From Rhizobium leucaenae USDA 9039 (lineage in GTDB: Bacteria; Pseudomonadota; Alphaproteobacteria; Rhizobiales; Rhizobiaceae), in assembly GCF_000426285.1 (NCBI RefSeq), contig NZ_AUFB01000004.1, positions 1 through 64,000 of the forward strand: a stretch of 64,000 nucleotides of DNA, given 5' to 3'. Under the pieces are notes generated by a model. That model did not search any database. It had not been told where the DNA came from and saw only the letters and a program-made list of their open reading frames with translations. The translations under genes and the position numbers were made by a program. Below are positions 18,396-27,907 of the stretch, one piece after another (the first letter of the stretch is position 1; every line of letters starts with the position of its first letter).

Positions 18396-19598
18396 ATGAG
18401 CGATTCAAGCGATCTGATTGCCACCGAACAGCGCCTCGGCGCCCATAATTACAAGCCGCTCGATGTCGTGCTGACCCGCGGCGAAGGCGTCTACGTCTGG
18501 GATACCGACGGCAAGCGCTACCTGGATTGCCTCTCCGCCTATTCGGCGGTCAACCAAGGCCATTGCCATCCGAAGATCCGCGATGCGATGATCGAGCAGG
18601 CCGGTAAGCTGACGCTGACCTCCCGCGCCTTCCGCAACGACCAGCTCGCCTATCTCTATGAGGAGCTGGCGGCGCTGACCGGCTCGCACAAGATCCTGCC
18701 GATGAACTCCGGCGCCGAAGCCGTCGAAACCGCGATTAAGGCCGTGCGCAAATGGGGCTATGAGGTGAAGGGCGTCCGGGAAAACCAGGCCGAGATCATC
18801 GTCTGCTCCAACAATTTCCACGGCCGGACGCTCAGCATCATCAGCTTCTCGACCGATCCGGATGCCCGCACCGGCTTCGGCCCTTATACGCCGGGCTTCC
18901 GCACCATCCCCTTCGGCGATGCCGACGCCTTTGCCGCCGCGATCAACAAAAACACCGTTGCGGCGTTGATCGAACCGATCCAGGGCGAGGCCGGGGTCAT
19001 CATTCCCGCACCCGGTTACTTCACCCGCGTGCGCGAACTCTGCACCGTCAACAATGTCACCCTCATCCTCGATGAGATCCAGACGGGCCTCGGCCGCACC
19101 GGTAAGCTGCTCGCCGAGGAGCACGAGGGCATCGAGGCCGACGTGACGCTGATCGGCAAAGCTCTGTCGGGCGGCTTCTACCCCGTCTCTGCCGTGCTTT
19201 CCAATTCCGAAGTGCTCGGCGTCTTGAAGCCCGGCCAGCATGGTTCCACCTTCGGCGGCAATCCGCTGGCCTGCGCCGTCGCTCGCGCGGCGCTGCGCGT
19301 GCTGACCGAAGAAGGCATGATCAAGAATGCCGCCGTCATGGGCGATTATTTCCTCGAAGGCCTGCGCTCGATCCGCTCGAATATCGTCAAGGACGTGCGC
19401 GGCCGCGGCCTGATGATGGCGGTGGAGCTGGTGCCGGAAGCCGGCGGGGCACGGCAATATTGCTATCAGCTCAAGGATCTCGGCCTGCTCGCCAAGGATA
19501 CGCACGACCACACGATCCGCCTTGCGCCTCCGCTGGTCATCAGCCGCGATCAGGTCGATGGGGCGCTGGAACAGATCGACAAGGTGCTGGCCCAATAG
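18396..19598 (+). CDS. rocD: Ornithine--oxo-acid aminotransferase
   Basis: A 400-residue class-III PLP aminotransferase that turns ornithine and 2-oxoglutarate into glutamate semialdehyde and glutamate. Motifs: [12 protein letters not shown], the NNFHGRT loop, [14 protein letters not shown], and the PLP lysine in [15 protein letters not shown]. The [12 protein letters not shown] segment follows. The frame is open far upstream inside arginase, but the ATG at 18396 follows a GGGGGGAAA ribosome site and gives the family N-terminus ([18 protein letters not shown]). It forms an arginine-catabolic operon with rocF. Confidence 0.95.
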   Translation: MSDSSDLIATEQRLGAHNYKPLDVVLTRGEGVYVWDTDGKRYLDCLSAYSAVNQGHCHPKIRDAMIEQAGKLTLTSRAFRNDQLAYLYEELAALTGSHKILPMNSGAEAVETAIKAVRKWGYEVKGVRENQAEIIVCSNNFHGRTLSIISFSTDPDARTGFGPYTPGFRTIPFGDADAFAAAINKNTVAALIEPIQGEAGVIIPAPGYFTRVRELCTVNNVTLILDEIQTGLGRTGKLLAEEHEGIEADVTLIGKALSGGFYPVSAVLSNSEVLGVLKPGQHGSTFGGNPLACAVARAALRVLTEEGMIKNAAVMGDYFLEGLRSIRSNIVKDVRGRGLMMAVELVPEAGGARQYCYQLKDLGLLAKDTHDHTIRLAPPLVISRDQVDGALEQIDKVLAQ

Positions 19599-19608
19599 GC
19601 CAGCCCTC

Positions 19609-19709
19609 AGAGCACTTCCAGGAAAAGTGCGCAGCGGTTTTCCGTCCGGAATGCGTCTAAACAAAGGGATAGAGCGGGAAAGCAATTCCGTGAAACGCTG
19701 AACCGCTCT
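19609..19709. repeat. Rhizobial palindromic intergenic repeat
   Basis: Runs from agagcacttcc to ccgctct with internal complementary segments (gcagcggttttccgtccgga and relatives). Short, similar sequence occurs at 20312-20362 just after cheW, and a related one lies upstream of lpdA near 54449. It probably belongs to a dispersed family and may end rocD transcription. Confidence 0.5.
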
Positions 19710-19831
19710 GGAGAGAGCTCAACTATATCCTATCGAAATCTCTTCTGCGGTTTAGGTTTGAGCAACATTCTTCCGCTATCTTCGTGATAGCGCGCCAGAT
19801 TTGGCGCCATGCTTCAATGGGAAGAATGTTC

Positions 19832-20311
19832 ATGGCCACGATCAATTCCACCAGCTTCAGCGGCGACACTTTGGAGATCATTGCTTTCCGGCTTCATGAT
19901 CAGGAGTTCTGCGTCAAGACCACCACGATCCGCGAAATCCGCGGCTGGGCGCCGTCGACGCCGATCCCCCATTCGCCTGCCGATGTCATCGGCGTCATGA
20001 ATCTTCGCGGATCGGTCATTCCGATCATCGACCTCGCCTATAAGCTCGGCATGAAGAGCACGGTCGCGAATGAACGCAGCGCCATCGTCGTCGCCGAAGT
20101 CCACAACATGGTCATCGGCATGCTGGTCGACCGCGTCTCCGACATTCTGACGATCTCCTCGAGCCAGGTCCAGCCGGTCCCAGAAGTCACCGCCTCCTTC
20201 GATCGCGCCTATTGCGAAGGCATCATCGCCACCGAAAGCGGCATGATCTGCTTCCTCAACCTCGCGAAGATGTTCAAGGAAAACGAAACGGACGAACTCG
20301 TCGCCGCCTAA
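19832..20311 (+). CDS. cheW: CheW-like chemotaxis coupling protein
   Basis: A 159-residue protein that is one CheW domain, the SH3-like adaptor joining chemoreceptors to the CheA kinase at the membrane. Visible signatures: FRLHDQEFCVKTTTIREI, then DVIGVMNLRGSVIPIIDL, and VVAEVHNMVIGMLVDRVSDIL. The ATG at 19832 is favoured because GGGAAGA lies at proper spacing; ATGs at 19826 and 19784 are alternatives. No cheA or receptor gene lies nearby, so it is an orphan that must work with components encoded elsewhere. Palindromic repeats lie on both sides. Confidence 0.9.
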   Translation: MATINSTSFSGDTLEIIAFRLHDQEFCVKTTTIREIRGWAPSTPIPHSPADVIGVMNLRGSVIPIIDLAYKLGMKSTVANERSAIVVAEVHNMVIGMLVDRVSDILTISSSQVQPVPEVTASFDRAYCEGIIATESGMICFLNLAKMFKENETDELVAA

Positions 20312-20370
20312 AGCGGTTGCAGGAAACGCGCTCAGCGATTTTCCGGCCGAAGTTGCGAAGGCTTAAAGAT

Positions 20371-20400
20371 AAAGCCGCCCCGGTTTTTCGAGGCGGCTTT
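20371..20400 (+). terminator. Rho-independent terminator after cheW
   Basis: A perfect 9-bp stem aaagccgcc / ggcggcttt around a 12-base loop, 60 bases after the cheW stop. Its A- and T-ended arms suit termination in both directions, which fits the convergent transporter gene. Confidence 0.8.
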
Positions 20401-20426
20401 GTTCATGCAATCAATCTGTCTGGGGT

Positions 20427-22085
20427 TCAGCCAAACAGCGCGTATGTGCTCTTGATCGTTACCCAGACGCCCCAAAGCAGCGGGATGCCGACAATCGCCC
20501 AGGCGATCAACGCCTTGGCGTCGAGGCCGCCCGTGCCGATGCCGAAGGAGCCCGTTGGGCCGGCGTTGGCTGCAGCGCTTTTCGCCTGCAGAGCCGCAAC
20601 CTCATTGTCGGACATGAACCATCTGTCCGAAAGCGGCTTCACGAACGCATTGGCGATCAGACCCAAGGCCAGCATGCCGGCGAGGATATACATGGTGAAG
20701 CTGTAAAGCTGCGCGCCTTCGACACCGGCAGCCTTCTGCGCCTCGCGGATATAATTGACGACCACCGGGCCGATGATGCCGGCTGTCGCCCAGGCGGTGA
20801 GCAACCGGCCATGGATGGCACCGACGAACTGAGTGCCGAAGATATCGGCAAGATAGGCCGGGATGGTGGAGAAGCCGCCGCCATACATCGACAGGATGAT
20901 GCACAGGGCGCCGACGAACAGCACCTTGCTGTGAATGCCCGCCGCCCAGGGAGCAAGCGTATAAAGCGCGATGCCGAGGACGAAGAAGCAATAATAGGTG
21001 TTCTTGCGGCCGATCTTGTCGGAGAGCGACGCCCAGAAGAAGCGTCCACCGATATTGAAGAGCGACAGCAGACCGGCAAAGCCTGCGGCGATCGCAGCGA
21101 CGGCTGCCACCTGGTCCTTGCTGAGAGCGGCGAACTTCACGTCCGGCAGACCGATCAGCGCACCACCGAAGATTTCCTGCAGCATCGGCGAAGCCATGCC
21201 GATGACGCCGATGCCGGCCGAGACGTTGAGGCACAGCACCGCCCAGATCAGCCAGAACTGCTTGGTCTTATGGGCATCGCGCAGATGCACGTGCTTGGTC
21301 GTGATCATCGTGCTCTTGGCGACGGGCGGCGTCCAACCTTCCGGACGCCAGCCGGCCGGCGGCAGGCGATAGCCGAAAGCGCCGCCCATCATGAAGACGA
21401 AATAGATCGCCGCCATGACGATGAATGTCTGCCAGACTCCGATCGAGCCGTCGCCGCGGAAGCTGGTCATCAGCAGGTTGGCGAGCGGCGCGCCGATCAT
21501 CGCTCCCCCGCCGAAGCCCATGATGGCCATGCCCGTTGCCATGCCGCGTCGGTCGGGAAACCATTTGATCAGCGTCGACACCGGCGAGATATAGCCGAGA
21601 CCGAGACCTACGCCGCCGACGACGCCGGCGCCGATCCACATCAGCCAGAGCTGGTGGAAGATGACGCCGATCGCAGCGATCAGGATGCCGCCACACCAGC
21701 AGCAAGCGGAGACGACGCCCGCTTTGCGTGGCCCCACCCGCTCCAGCCAGCCGCCCCAGATGGCGGCCGAGGAACCGAGCAGCACGAAAAACAACGTGTA
21801 GATCCAGCCAAGATCGCTGACGCGCCAATCGCAAGTGGTGGTAACGAGGGCAGAGAGAAGATTAAGGCTGGCGCATTCGGCCGCCGGCGTCGATATGCCG
21901 AGCGCTTTCGACAATGGCAGCCAGAAGACGCTGAAGCCGTAAGCCATGCCGATGCAAAGATGGATCGCCAGGGCTGCCGGCGGCACCAGCCATCGGTTGA
22001 AGCCGGGTTTGGCGATGATGCGCTCGCGATCGAGCAAACCTGATGTTACCGTTTCTCTTGAAAGATCTGTTTCCGCAGTCGTCAT
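20427..22085 (-). CDS. OFA-family MFS transporter (oxalate/formate antiporter type)
   Basis: A 552-residue major facilitator protein with about 12 membrane helices. GMAYGFSVFWLPLSKALG in the first helix, GGVGLGLGYISPVSTLIKWFPDRRGMATG in helices 4-5, and a second-half match (GGRFFWASLSDKIGRKNTYY) are typical of the oxalate/formate antiporter family. A 40-residue cytoplasmic loop separates the halves. It follows the formate dehydrogenase operon on the same strand after 118 AT-rich bases, so import or exchange of formate or oxalate is likely but inferred. I favour the ATG at 22085; a TTG two codons upstream is possible. Confidence 0.87.
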   Translation of the reverse strand: MTTAETDLSRETVTSGLLDRERIIAKPGFNRWLVPPAALAIHLCIGMAYGFSVFWLPLSKALGISTPAAECASLNLLSALVTTTCDWRVSDLGWIYTLFFVLLGSSAAIWGGWLERVGPRKAGVVSACCWCGGILIAAIGVIFHQLWLMWIGAGVVGGVGLGLGYISPVSTLIKWFPDRRGMATGMAIMGFGGGAMIGAPLANLLMTSFRGDGSIGVWQTFIVMAAIYFVFMMGGAFGYRLPPAGWRPEGWTPPVAKSTMITTKHVHLRDAHKTKQFWLIWAVLCLNVSAGIGVIGMASPMLQEIFGGALIGLPDVKFAALSKDQVAAVAAIAAGFAGLLSLFNIGGRFFWASLSDKIGRKNTYYCFFVLGIALYTLAPWAAGIHSKVLFVGALCIILSMYGGGFSTIPAYLADIFGTQFVGAIHGRLLTAWATAGIIGPVVVNYIREAQKAAGVEGAQLYSFTMYILAGMLALGLIANAFVKPLSDRWFMSDNEVAALQAKSAAANAGPTGSFGIGTGGLDAKALIAWAIVGIPLLWGVWVTIKSTYALFG

Positions 22086-22203
22086 CAACAACTTTTCCTT
22101 GATTCAAAGACTTAGGATCGGCAATTACTCTATTTTAAATTGTAGCAACGAACAAAGTTCGCCGCTCCTCTATCATACTATTAATACTTAATGATTAGAA
22201 GGA

Positions 22204-22461
22204 TTAATCCTGTTGAGCCGGCTGCGGCCTGTGGATCAAGGTCGCCGCCTCCAGCACCAGGGGATCCAGCCCGCTGTTTCCATTGTCGATTATTTCGAAA
22301 AACTGCCGCCGCATACGCGGCTCCCAGAATTTATTGATATGCGTCGCAACGCCCTGCACCGCCTCATTGGCAGGCTGCGTTTTGAAGAAAGTTGCGATCT
22401 GGTTCGCCATATAGACGAGCTTGGCTGACGTTTTGCCGTGGTGTGTTTCGTCAGGCGACAT
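22204..22461 (-). CDS. fdsD: Formate dehydrogenase delta subunit
   Basis: An 85-residue FdsD-type protein, a small subunit or assembly factor of soluble NAD-dependent formate dehydrogenases. Typical features are KLVYMANQIATFF at residues 14-26 and the central INKFWEPRMRRQF. It ends in a short, variable tail. It overlaps the end of fdhD by 11 bases, indicating translational coupling. It is the last gene of the fds operon proper. Confidence 0.9.
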   Translation of the reverse strand: MSPDETHHGKTSAKLVYMANQIATFFKTQPANEAVQGVATHINKFWEPRMRRQFFEIIDNGNSGLDPLVLEAATLIHRPQPAQQD

Positions 22462-23278
22462 CGGCGATGCTCCCTGGGGTGATGCGCTGCGGATGGGTGA
22501 AAATTTCGAAATCGTCGCCGCGCACCAGTGCCACCAGCGTCATGCCGGCCTCCTCGGCGGTGCGGATGGCGAGTGCCGTCGGGGCGGAAATGGCAATGAG
22601 GACGGGGCTGCCTAATATCGCCGCCTTCTGCACCATTTCGACCGACAACCGGCTGGTGACGGCAACGACGCCCTGGGCGCGCTTATGGCCGGAACGGATG
22701 ACGGCGCCGCAGAGCTTATCCAACGCGTTATGGCGTCCGACATCCTCCCGCACGGCAATCAATCCCTCGCCCGGAATATAAAAGCCCGCCCCATGCACGG
22801 CGCGGGTCTCGCGATTCAACAACTGTCCGTCGCTCAAAAGAGCGACTGCTTTGACGATGTCCCCATGCGAAACCGTCAGCCCGACCGTCGAAACATCCGG
22901 CACCTTGCGCACCGCCTGCTCGATCGATTCGATGCCGCAAAGCCCGCAGCCGACCGGTCCGGCCATATGCCGCCGCCGGGTACGCAATGCATCGGCCGCG
23001 TCCTCGACAAGGGTGATCTGCACATCGATCCCCTGCTCGTCCTCGATCGGCTCGACTGCGGCGATCTGATCGATATGGGTGATGATGCCTTCCGTCAGAC
23101 TGAATCCAACCGCAAAATCATTGATGTCGGCAGGCGTCCCCATCATAACCGCATGCGAGGAGCCGCCATAGGAAAAAGCGATCGGCACCTCTTCGGGTAC
23201 GATGCGCGTTCCGGAGCGGACGATGCCGTCGCGGCGCACGGTCTCAGTGGCGGTGGTGGTCGGTTTGAAGCGGGTCAT
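22451..23278 (-). CDS. fdhD: Formate dehydrogenase accessory sulfurtransferase FdhD
   Basis: A 275-residue protein that passes sulfur from a cysteine desulfurase to the molybdenum cofactor of formate dehydrogenase. Visible are the N-terminal EEVPIAFSYGGSSHAVMMGTP, the paired cysteine loop GPVGCGLCGIES near residue 110 (CxxC, the sulfur-carrying site), and EDVGRHNALDKLCG near 190. The frame is open upstream into a palindromic repeat, but the family starts near the ATG at 23278, which has GGAGGG upstream. That ribosome-binding site lies at the edge of the repeat. Confidence 0.93.
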   Translation of the reverse strand: MTRFKPTTTATETVRRDGIVRSGTRIVPEEVPIAFSYGGSSHAVMMGTPADINDFAVGFSLTEGIITHIDQIAAVEPIEDEQGIDVQITLVEDAADALRTRRRHMAGPVGCGLCGIESIEQAVRKVPDVSTVGLTVSHGDIVKAVALLSDGQLLNRETRAVHGAGFYIPGEGLIAVREDVGRHNALDKLCGAVIRSGHKRAQGVVAVTSRLSVEMVQKAAILGSPVLIAISAPTALAIRTAEEAGMTLVALVRGDDFEIFTHPQRITPGSIADVA

Positions 23279-23287
23279 GCGGGTGCC

Positions 23288-23450
23288 CTCCCTTCTCCCG
23301 CACGGGGAGAAGGTGGCGCGGAGCGTCGGATGAGGGGGGCGAGGAGCGATAGTTCCGAGCGTTCTGAGCGCAAGCGAAGGACAGTTCCGCCCGCGCGGAA
23401 AGCCCCCCTCATCCGCCCTTCGGGCACCTTCTCCCCGAGGGGAGAAGGGA
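23288..23450. repeat. RIME-like palindromic element inside the fds operon
   Basis: Two inverted copies of the unit (cttctcccgcacggggagaagg ... cggatgagggg, then ccccctcatccg ... caccttctcccc-gaggggagaagg) fill most of the 187-base gap between fdsA and fdhD. The whole transcript could fold into one long stem. It may stabilise the upstream fdsBA mRNA or reduce expression of fdhD and fdsD. Confidence 0.8.
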
Positions 23451-23465
23451 TCGGCCCATCCATTC

Positions 23466-26345
23466 TCACTCAGCGGCCTCCAGCTTGCCGGCAATCCGAC
23501 GGGACTGCCGCGCCTGTTCGTCATAGTCCATCTGCCATTGCGACGGCCCGTTGGAAGGCGAGACCTGCACCGCCGTCACCTTGTATTCCGGGCAGTTCGT
23601 TGCCCAGTCAGTGTAGTCCGTGGTGATGACATTTGCCTGCGTGTTCGGGTGATGGAAGGTCGTATAGACGACGCCCGGGGCAACGCGGTCGGTTATCAGC
23701 GCCCGCAGCGTCGTGTCGCCGGAGCGGCTGGCAAGCTTGATCCAGTCGCCATCGCGGATGCCGCGCTGTTCTGCATCGTGCGGATGGATCTCCAAGCGGT
23801 CCTCCGCATGCCAGACGACATTCTCCGTCCGCCGCGTCTGCGCGCCAACATTGTACTGGCTGAGAATACGCCCGGTGGTGAGCAGCAGCGGGAAGCGGGG
23901 TCCGGTGCGCTCGTCGGTCGCGACATATTCGGTGCGGATGAACTTGCCCTTGCCGCGCACGAAGCCGTCAACATGCATGATCGGCGAGCCGAGCGGCGTC
24001 TCTTCATTGCAGGGCCACTGCACCGAGCCCATCTTTTCCAGATAGTCGTAGGAGACTAGGGCGAAGGTCGGGGTCGTCGCGGCGATCTCGTCCATGATCT
24101 CGGACGGATGCGTGTAGTTCCAGGCAAGCCCCATGGCTTGCGCCATCTTCTGCGTCACTTCCCAATCGGCATAGCCGTTGCGCGGGGTCATAACCTTGCG
24201 CACGCGGTTGATACGCCGCTCGGCATTGGTGAAGGTGCCGTCCTTTTCCAGGAAGGTCGAGCCGGGCAGGAAGACATGCGCATAGTTGGCCGTTTCGTTC
24301 AGGAAGAGATCGTGGACGACGACGCATTCCATCGCGGCAAGGCCGGCTGCGACATGCTTGGTATCCGGATCGGACTGGAGGATATCCTCGCCCTGGATGT
24401 AGATGCCCTTGAACGTGCCGTCGACGGCCGCATCGAGCATATTCGTGATGCGCAGGCCGGGCTCATTGTTGAGCTTCACGCCCCACAACTTTTCGAAGAC
24501 TTCGCGCGTTGCGTCGTCCGAGATGTGGCGATAGCCCGTCAGTTCGTGCGGGAAGGAACCCATGTCGCACGAACCCTGCACATTGTTCTGGCCGCGCAGC
24601 GGATTCACGCCGACGCCCGGACGACCGATATTGCCGGTCGCCATGGCAAGATTGGCGATCGCCATGACCGTGGTCGAACCCTGGCTGTGCTCGGTGACGC
24701 CGAGGCCGTAATAGATCGCGCCATTGCCGCCCTTGGCATAGAGGCGCGCTGCGCCACGAACGAGATCGGCGGGAACGCCGGTGAACTTTTCCGTTTCTTC
24801 CGGGCTATGCTGCGGCTCGGCGACGAAGGCGGCCCAATCTTCGAACTCCGACCAGTCGCAACGTTCGCGGATGAACTTCTCGTCGAACAGCCCTTCGGTG
24901 ACGATGACATGGGCGAGTGCCGTTAGCATGGCAACATTGGTGCCGGGCTTGAGCGGCAGGTGATAGCTCGCCTCCACATGCGGCGTGCGCACCAGATCGA
25001 TGCGGCGTGGATCGATGACGATAAGCTTGGCGCCCTGACGCAGCCGCTTCTTCAGCCGCGAGCCGAAGACCGGATGGCCATCCGTCGGATTGGCGCCGAT
25101 GACGATGACGACATCGGTATGTTCGACGCTGTCGAAATCCTGCGTGCCGGCCGAGGTGCCGAAGGCTTGGCCGAGACCGTAACCGGTCGGCGAGTGGCAG
25201 ACGCGGGCGCATGTATCGACATTGTTGTTGCCGAAGCCGGCGCGGATCAGCTTCTGCACCAGGTAGGTCTCTTCATTGGTGCAGCGCGACGAGGTGATGC
25301 CGCCGACGGAGTCGCGGCCGTACTGATATTGCAGCCGCTTGAACTCGGTGGCGATATGGGCAAAGGCCTCATCCCAAGTCACTTCGCGCCACGGGTCGGT
25401 GATCTTCTCACGGACCATCGGATTGAGGATGCGGTCCTTGTGGGTCGAATAGCCATAGGCGAAACGGCCCTTGACGCAGGAATGGCCACGATTGGCCCGG
25501 CCATCCTTCCACGGCACCATGCGTACCACTTCCTCGCCGCGCATCTCCGCCTTGAAGGAGCAGCCGACGCCGCAATAGGCGCAGGTGGTGACAACAGAAT
25601 GTTCCGGTTGGCCGATCGAAATCACCGACTTTTCGGTCAGCGTCGCGGTCGGGCAGGCCTGCACGCAGGCACCACAGGAAACGCATTCGCTGTCGATGAA
25701 ATTCTGGTGCATACCGGCCGAGACGCGGGAGTCGAAGCCGCGGCCCTCGATGGTCAGCGCGAACGTGCCCTGCACTTCCTCGCAGGCGCGCACGCAGCGG
25801 GAGCAGACGATGCACTTCGAAGCATCATAGGTGAAATAGGGATTGGACTCGTCCTTCGGCGCCCATTTCAGATTGATCTCGCCGTCATTGCGCGCCTTGA
25901 CGTGATTGTCGCCGTCATAGCCGTAGCGCACATCGCGCAGGCCGACCGCACCAGCCATGTCCTGCAATTCGCAATCGCCATTGGCGGCGCAGGTCAGGCA
26001 GTCCAGCGGGTGATCCGAAATATAGAGTTCCATCACGCCGCGGCGGATGTCCTTCAGCCGGCCGGTCTGCGTATGCACGACAATGCCGGAGGCAACCGGC
26101 GTCGTGCACGAGGCCGGCGTACCGTTGCGGCCTTCGATCTCGACGAGACAGAGCCGGCAGGAGCCGAAGGCATCCATCATATCGGTGGCGCAGAGCTTCG
26201 GCACCTCAATGCCGGCTTCCATCGAGGCGCGCATGATCGACGTGCCTTCCGGCACCGTGATCTGGCGTCCGTCGATGGTGAGCGTCACCAGGGTTTCGGA
26301 TTGGGAGGCGGGTGTGCCGTAGTCGATTTCGTGAACGAGGGACAT
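23466..26345 (-). CDS. fdsA: NAD-dependent formate dehydrogenase alpha subunit
   Basis: The 959-residue catalytic subunit, oxidising formate to CO2 at a molybdenum bis-MGD centre in the cytoplasm. Domains in order: [2Fe-2S] ferredoxin-like (about 15-95, FGSCRLC), the NuoG-type His-Cys segment HPLDCLTCAANGDC, two [4Fe-4S] sites (CIVCSRCVRAC and CVSCGACVQAC), the Mo-domain cluster CAYCGVGC, and the molybdopterin oxidoreductase body with the Mo ligand cysteine in RVCHSPT near residue 381. That codon is TGC, so it is cysteine and not selenocysteine. The C-terminal molydopterin-binding domain starts near 820. It follows fdsB after 5 bases. Confidence 0.96.
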   Translation of the reverse strand: MSLVHEIDYGTPASQSETLVTLTIDGRQITVPEGTSIMRASMEAGIEVPKLCATDMMDAFGSCRLCLVEIEGRNGTPASCTTPVASGIVVHTQTGRLKDIRRGVMELYISDHPLDCLTCAANGDCELQDMAGAVGLRDVRYGYDGDNHVKARNDGEINLKWAPKDESNPYFTYDASKCIVCSRCVRACEEVQGTFALTIEGRGFDSRVSAGMHQNFIDSECVSCGACVQACPTATLTEKSVISIGQPEHSVVTTCAYCGVGCSFKAEMRGEEVVRMVPWKDGRANRGHSCVKGRFAYGYSTHKDRILNPMVREKITDPWREVTWDEAFAHIATEFKRLQYQYGRDSVGGITSSRCTNEETYLVQKLIRAGFGNNNVDTCARVCHSPTGYGLGQAFGTSAGTQDFDSVEHTDVVIVIGANPTDGHPVFGSRLKKRLRQGAKLIVIDPRRIDLVRTPHVEASYHLPLKPGTNVAMLTALAHVIVTEGLFDEKFIRERCDWSEFEDWAAFVAEPQHSPEETEKFTGVPADLVRGAARLYAKGGNGAIYYGLGVTEHSQGSTTVMAIANLAMATGNIGRPGVGVNPLRGQNNVQGSCDMGSFPHELTGYRHISDDATREVFEKLWGVKLNNEPGLRITNMLDAAVDGTFKGIYIQGEDILQSDPDTKHVAAGLAAMECVVVHDLFLNETANYAHVFLPGSTFLEKDGTFTNAERRINRVRKVMTPRNGYADWEVTQKMAQAMGLAWNYTHPSEIMDEIAATTPTFALVSYDYLEKMGSVQWPCNEETPLGSPIMHVDGFVRGKGKFIRTEYVATDERTGPRFPLLLTTGRILSQYNVGAQTRRTENVVWHAEDRLEIHPHDAEQRGIRDGDWIKLASRSGDTTLRALITDRVAPGVVYTTFHHPNTQANVITTDYTDWATNCPEYKVTAVQVSPSNGPSQWQMDYDEQARQSRRIAGKLEAAE

Positions 26346-26350
26346 GGATC

Positions 26351-27907
26351 TTACTCCGCCGCTTCAATCAAGGGAGCCGGAGAAAAGTCCTCCGGGAAAT
26401 GGGTCATCGCGCTCATGACAGGATAGGGCGTGAAACCGCCGAGTGCGCAGAGCGAGCCGAACTTCATCGTGTTGCAGAGATCGGCAAGCAAGGCGCGGTT
26501 CTTCTCTGGTTCGATGCCGCGTGCAATGTTGTCGGCCGTTTCTACGCCGCGGATCGAACCGATACGGCAGGGCGTGCACTTGCCGCAGCTTTCGACCGCA
26601 CAGAATTCCATCGCAAAACGTGCCTGTTTCAGCATATCCGCAGTATCGTCGAAAACAACGATGCCGGCGTGACCGATCAGACCATCCTTGGCGGCAAAGG
26701 CCTCGTAGTCAAACGGCGTATCGAACAGGGCACGCGGGAAATAAGCGCCCAGCGGCCCGCCGACCTGCACCGCCTTCACCGGCCGGCCAGTTCTCGTGCC
26801 ACCGCCGATCCTGTCGACGATATCGCCGAGCGACAGGCCGAAGGCGGTCTCATAGAGGCCAGCATATTTGACGTTGCCGGCGATCTGGAGAGGAATCGTG
26901 CCGCGCGAGCGGCCCATGCCGAAATCGCGATAAAAGGCTGCGCCCTTGTCCATGATGACGGGAACTGAGGCGAGCGAAATGACGTTGTTGATGACCGTCG
27001 GGCAGTCGAACAGCCCCTTATGCGCCGGCAATGGCGGCTTGGCGCGCACGACGCCGCGTTTGCCTTCCAGGCTGTTCAGCAGCGATGTCTCTTCGCCGCA
27101 GACATAGGCGCCTGCACCGGTGCGGATCTCCATATCGAAAGCCTTGCCGGAACCAAGCACCGAAGCACCTAGAATGCCGGCAGCTCTGGCAATCTCGACC
27201 GCCTCGGTCATCACGGCGATCGCATGCGGATATTCCGAGCGCGTATAGACGAAGCCCTTGGTCGCGCCGGTTGCGAGGCCGGCAATCGCCATGCCCTCGA
27301 TCAGCACGAAGGGATCGCCCTCCATGATCATGCGGTCGGCGAAGGTTCCGCTGTCGCCTTCGTCGGCATTGCAGACGATGTATTTGCGGACGCCGGGCGT
27401 GTCGAGCACGGTCTTCCATTTGATGCCGGTCGGAAAACCCGCACCACCGCGACCGCGCAGGCCGGAATCGGTCACTTCCTTCACGATGTCGGCCGCAGCC
27501 ATGCCGGCAGCACGGCGCAGGCCCTTGAGACCGCCATGGGCTTCATAGTCTTGCAGCGAAAGGGGATCGGTGATGCCGCAACGGGCGAAGGTGAGACGGG
27601 TCTGTTCTTTGAGGAATGGGAGGTTTTCGACCTCCCCGAGACAGAGCGGATGAGCGCCGCCGGTGATCAGCCCGGCCTCGAAGATATCGGCCACATCCTT
27701 GGCCTTCACCGGCCCGTAACCGATACGCTTTCCCTCAACCTCGACTTCGACCAGCGGCTCCAGCCAGAACATGCCGCGCGAGCCGTTGCGCACGATCTGC
27801 GCATCAAGGCCGCGGCTGGCAATCTCCTGCGCGACAGCCTTTGCCACCTTCTCGGCCCCAAGGGAAAGAGCGGCGGCATCGCGGGGAATGTAAATCTTCA
27901 CCGTCAT
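26351..27907 (-). CDS. fdsB: NAD-dependent formate dehydrogenase beta subunit
   Basis: The 518-residue diaphorase subunit that holds FMN, binds NAD and carries one [4Fe-4S] cluster, related to NuoF. An N-terminal thioredoxin-like region (about 1-110) precedes the NuoF core: GLRGRGGAGFPTGIKWK, CNADEGDSGTFADR, and GAGAYVCGEETSLLNSLEG. The C-terminal cluster motif ESCGKCTPCRIGS is near residue 445. Its start overlaps the fdsG stop by four bases (ATGA), so the two are translationally coupled. Confidence 0.96.
   Translation of the reverse strand: MTVKIYIPRDAAALSLGAEKVAKAVAQEIASRGLDAQIVRNGSRGMFWLEPLVEVEVEGKRIGYGPVKAKDVADIFEAGLITGGAHPLCLGEVENLPFLKEQTRLTFARCGITDPLSLQDYEAHGGLKGLRRAAGMAAADIVKEVTDSGLRGRGGAGFPTGIKWKTVLDTPGVRKYIVCNADEGDSGTFADRMIMEGDPFVLIEGMAIAGLATGATKGFVYTRSEYPHAIAVMTEAVEIARAAGILGASVLGSGKAFDMEIRTGAGAYVCGEETSLLNSLEGKRGVVRAKPPLPAHKGLFDCPTVINNVISLASVPVIMDKGAAFYRDFGMGRSRGTIPLQIAGNVKYAGLYETAFGLSLGDIVDRIGGGTRTGRPVKAVQVGGPLGAYFPRALFDTPFDYEAFAAKDGLIGHAGIVVFDDTADMLKQARFAMEFCAVESCGKCTPCRIGSIRGVETADNIARGIEPEKNRALLADLCNTMKFGSLCALGGFTPYPVMSAMTHFPEDFSPAPLIEAAE

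Noticed and set aside
25190..25215. Possible selenocysteine in formate dehydrogenase
   Set aside because: The Mo-ligand codon reads TGC, so the residue is cysteine.
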